Source: Comamonas sp. lk
GTDB lineage: Bacteria > Pseudomonadota > Gammaproteobacteria > Burkholderiales > Burkholderiaceae_C
Direction: 5' to 3'
DNA: 43,684 nucleotides
Assembly (NCBI GenBank): GCA_945925985.1
Contig: CAMELV010000035.1
Span: 1 to 43,684 of the forward strand
Every line of letters starts with the position of its first letter. The stretch's first letter is position 1. The translations under genes were made by a program, and so were the position numbers. The notes under the pieces were generated by a model. It had not been told where the DNA came from and did not search any database. It saw only the letters and a program-made list of their open reading frames with translations. Positions 41,704-43,684 of the stretch are shown piece after piece.

Positions 41704-42236
41704 TGGTGCAGCCACCGCTGAGCCCGGCGCCCTGGGTCGCCGCTTTGGAGCGGCTCTGGCGCGGCCTGGCGCTGATGCTGGCCGTGGTCGGGGCTGGTGC
41801 CTTGGCTGGCATCTTTGTGCTGGTGCTGGGGGCCGTGGTGATGCGCTACGGCTGGGGTCGCCCATTGGCCCTGACCGAGGAATTGTCTGGCCTGCTCATG
41901 ACCGTGGCCGTTTTTGCCTTGCTGCCGATCACCGTACTTAACGAGCTCAACATCCGCGTCAGCCTGGCCAGCGAACGCTTGCCGCCGCGCTCCAAGCGCC
42001 TGCTGTTTATGCTGGGGCAGTTCGTGCTGGTGGCCTTTGCGGTAGTCTTTGTCCAGCAGGCTTGGGCCATCAGCGCCTTCACGGCGCAACTCAAGCTAAT
42101 GTCCGAGCAATCGCGCCTGCCGCTGGCGCCTTTCCTGTGGCTGGCAACGGCGTCCATGGCGCTGACCGGCGTCATCGCCTTGTGGCGTGCCTGGCAACCC
42201 TATTCAGGTGATGCCACAACGGAGGTCATGGTATGA
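41700..42236 (+). CDS. TRAP transporter small membrane subunit (DctQ family)
   Basis: A 178-residue protein with four hydrophobic segments (LALMLAVVGAGALAGIFVLV, LLMTVAVFALLPITVL, FMLGQFVLVAFAVVFVQQ and FLWLATASMALTGVIAL) and the family segment VMRYGWGRPLALTEELSG. It couples to the large subunit at its 3' end. ATG 41700 overlaps the binding-protein stop and the gene's own TGA overlaps the next ATG (42233-42236), a tightly packed operon. Confidence 0.9.
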   Translation: MMVQPPLSPAPWVAALERLWRGLALMLAVVGAGALAGIFVLVLGAVVMRYGWGRPLALTEELSGLLMTVAVFALLPITVLNELNIRVSLASERLPPRSKRLLFMLGQFVLVAFAVVFVQQAWAISAFTAQLKLMSEQSRLPLAPFLWLATASMALTGVIALWRAWQPYSGDATTEVMV

Positions 42237-43522
42237 GCTGGAGCTTGATGGGGCTGTTTTTCTCGGCCAGCATCCTATCGGGTGCGGTGCTGGGCGGCGC
42301 CTTGGGCCTGACCGGTTTTGCCATTTTGCACTTCATGGGAGGCGGTGCAACACAGCTGGGGGTGCAGGCCGTTTTCAACGTCTTTGGCGAGTTCACCCTG
42401 ACCGCTATTCCCTTGTTCATTCTGCTGGGCGACGTGCTGGTGGCCAGCGGCCTGGCGGGCGGCGTGTACCAGGCCCTGTCGCCGCTGTTTGCCCGGGCCC
42501 GTGGCGGCCTGTTGCACACCAACATTGCAGTCTGCACCGTTTTTGGTGCCGTCAGCGGGTCGTCTATGTCGGTGTCGGCGGCGGTTGGTGCGGTGGCTTA
42601 CCCCGAGTTGTCCCGGCGCGGCTATGCGCCGCGGCTGGTGGTGGGCACTCTGGCTGCTGGCGGCACGCTCGGCCTGCTGATACCGCCCAGCCTGTCGCTG
42701 CTGATTTACGGCGCCCTGACCGACACCTCGATCGGCAAACTGTTTCTGGCCGGCGTGCTGCCTGGTCTGCTGATGGCGCTGATCTTCATGTGTTACGTTG
42801 AGTGGTCGGCCCGGCGCCACCCGAACGAGGTGCCGCAGGAGCAGCCGCAGCCCTGGGGGCCGACCCTGCGCGCGACCCTGGCGCTGTGGCCCATTGCGGT
42901 GCTGATATTGGCGGTGCTGGGCAGCCTGTTTGCGGGTATCGCGACCCCGACCGAATCGGCTGCGGTGGGTGTGGCGGCCGCCACGCTACTGGGTTTCACC
43001 ATGGGCGACCTCACCTGGGGCCGCTTCCTCAAGACCTTCATGAACTCGGCCCGCACCTTTGCCGTTATCGCGTTGGTCTTCATGGGGGCGGTGATTTTGG
43101 CGCAGTCCATCAGCGTGTTGCAGATACCGCAAAAATTGCTGGCCAGCATTGCCTCGGTGGGTCTCTCGCCCCTGTTGATGCTGGCTCTGGTGATGGTGAT
43201 CTACCTGCTGCTGGGGATGGTGTTTGACGGCCTGTCGATGATGGTGATGACCTTGCCAGTGGTGTTTCCGCTGCTGACCGGTTTGGGCTTTGACGCCGTC
43301 TGGCTCGGGGTGGTGGTGACCATGATGATCGAGATCGGCATGCTGACACCACCGGTGGGTATGAACCTGTTTGTACTGGTGGGCATCAGCAAAGGCAAAG
43401 TCAGCCTGGGCGATGCGGCCCATGGCGCCCTGCCTTTCTGGCTGCTGCTGTTGCTGGGCGTGCTGCTGTTGACCTGGCTGCCCGGCATTGCAACCTGGCT
43501 GCCCGGTTTGTCGTACGCCTGA
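42233..43522 (+). CDS. TRAP transporter large permease subunit (DctM family)
   Basis: A 429-residue membrane protein with about 12 hydrophobic segments. FGAVSGSSMSVSAAVGAVAYPEL (~100), PPSLSLLIYGALTDTSIGKLF, ATPTESAAVGVAAATLLG and GMLTPPVGMNLFVLVG are the DctM signatures. It transports the ligand delivered by the binding protein at 40684, driven by Na+ or H+. It ends at TGA 43520-43522. No regulator or second enzyme for this transporter follows within the window. Confidence 0.93.
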   Translation: MSWSLMGLFFSASILSGAVLGGALGLTGFAILHFMGGGATQLGVQAVFNVFGEFTLTAIPLFILLGDVLVASGLAGGVYQALSPLFARARGGLLHTNIAVCTVFGAVSGSSMSVSAAVGAVAYPELSRRGYAPRLVVGTLAAGGTLGLLIPPSLSLLIYGALTDTSIGKLFLAGVLPGLLMALIFMCYVEWSARRHPNEVPQEQPQPWGPTLRATLALWPIAVLILAVLGSLFAGIATPTESAAVGVAAATLLGFTMGDLTWGRFLKTFMNSARTFAVIALVFMGAVILAQSISVLQIPQKLLASIASVGLSPLLMLALVMVIYLLLGMVFDGLSMMVMTLPVVFPLLTGLGFDAVWLGVVVTMMIEIGMLTPPVGMNLFVLVGISKGKVSLGDAAHGALPFWLLLLLGVLLLTWLPGIATWLPGLSYA

Positions 43523-43535
43523 AAAAGGGGAAACC

Positions 43536-43586
43536 ATGAAGTGCTGGCGCGATAAATGTACTTGCATTTCATCTGTAAATCATTAA
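43536..43586 (+). other. Sixteen-codon ORF with good ribosome-binding site (leader peptide or truncated gene)
   Basis: AAAGGGGAAACC precedes an ATG at 43536, but the frame closes after 16 codons (MKCWRDKCTCISSVNH). Fourteen bases after the TRAP permease gene, with a proper Shine-Dalgarno, this looks like the start of a following operon gene that was cut off, or a leader peptide. The following bases up to 43684 are AT-richer; ATG 43672 at the window edge (MAAV) may begin the next gene. Confidence 0.25.
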
Positions 43587-43621
43587 ACTATCGACAAGAG
43601 ACGGGTAATTTCGAGTAGCCA

Positions 43622-43638
43622 GTCTTTCTGTGAAAGAC
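43622..43638 (+). other. Small hairpin with downstream T-runs at window end
   Basis: GTCTTTC (43622-43628) pairs with GAAAGAC (43632-43638) around TGT; CGAGTAGC flanks it on both sides (from 43613 and 43637). T-runs follow at about 43646 and 43656. It could end the TRAP transcript, but the T-runs do not abut the stem. Confidence 0.3.
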
Positions 43639-43684
43639 GAGTAGCTTTTTTGGTTCTTTTTTAGGTGGTCCATGGCAGCTGTGG

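Noticed and set aside
1..43684. CRISPR array, tRNA or rRNA genes, prophage, or IS element with transposase
   Set aside because: No regularly spaced repeats, cloverleaf-like sequences, phage genes or transposase motifs were seen on reading both strands; short structured RNAs cannot be excluded without a covariance search.

Overview
The window is a GC-rich chromosomal segment that most likely comes from a betaproteobacterium of the Comamonadaceae (Rhodoferax/Polaromonas-like). The evidence is the gene families themselves (Acidithiobacillus-type gshA, Bug/TctC binding proteins, CaiB/BaiF CoA transferases) and about 65-bp dispersed repeats of a type I associate with Comamonadaceae, ending in a TGCTAT...TAGCT arm. 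Genus was not tested. No rRNA, tRNA, CRISPR array, prophage or recognisable transposase gene was seen.

Layout. (1) 1-5123: end of a surface-polysaccharide locus, with the manC 3' end, a ugd gene first struck by a toxin-antitoxin cassette and now broken by two internal deletions, a methyltransferase and a large glycosyltransferase. (2) 5120-9403: sulfate activation, cysQ divergent from cysD-cysNC; CysD carries an unusual ~190-residue N-terminal extension. (3) 9453-16526: a sialic-acid utilisation cluster with a GntR-type regulator, a three-gene TRAP transporter (siaPQM), nanA, nanE and nanK, plus a divergent second DapA/NanA-family gene. (4) 16577-25072: housekeeping and membrane genes: DUF4864 protein, gshA, kup, benE, gshB, then a glutamine amidotransferase and a 4-oxalocrotonate tautomerase on the minus strand, and a FimV-like membrane protein.

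(5) 25231-30729: genes with a sulfonate flavour: a HisD-family dehydrogenase closer to the HpsN group than to biosynthetic HisD, a DegT-type aminotransferase, a TauA-like binding protein without permease or ATPase, and a CuyA/D-cysteine desulfhydrase-type PLP enzyme, with an AbrB/MazF module in between. (6) 30885-34558: TctC-type binding protein and CoA transferase, followed by two more toxin-antitoxin modules facing each other. (7) 34671-39204, minus strand: haloacid dehalogenase and malate synthase G in one unit (haloacetate to glycolate; glyoxylate to malate), then a transporter remnant and a serine hydrolase enclosed by a duplicated piece of the glcB 3' end. (8) 39264-43522: CoA transferase and a second complete TRAP transporter.

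The themes most worth following are two places where cargo sits between direct repeats of a gene terminus (ugd start, glcB end), dispersed repeats absorbed in frame into two protein-coding genes (benE and the dehalogenase), four small toxin-antitoxin modules, and the CysD N-terminal fusion.
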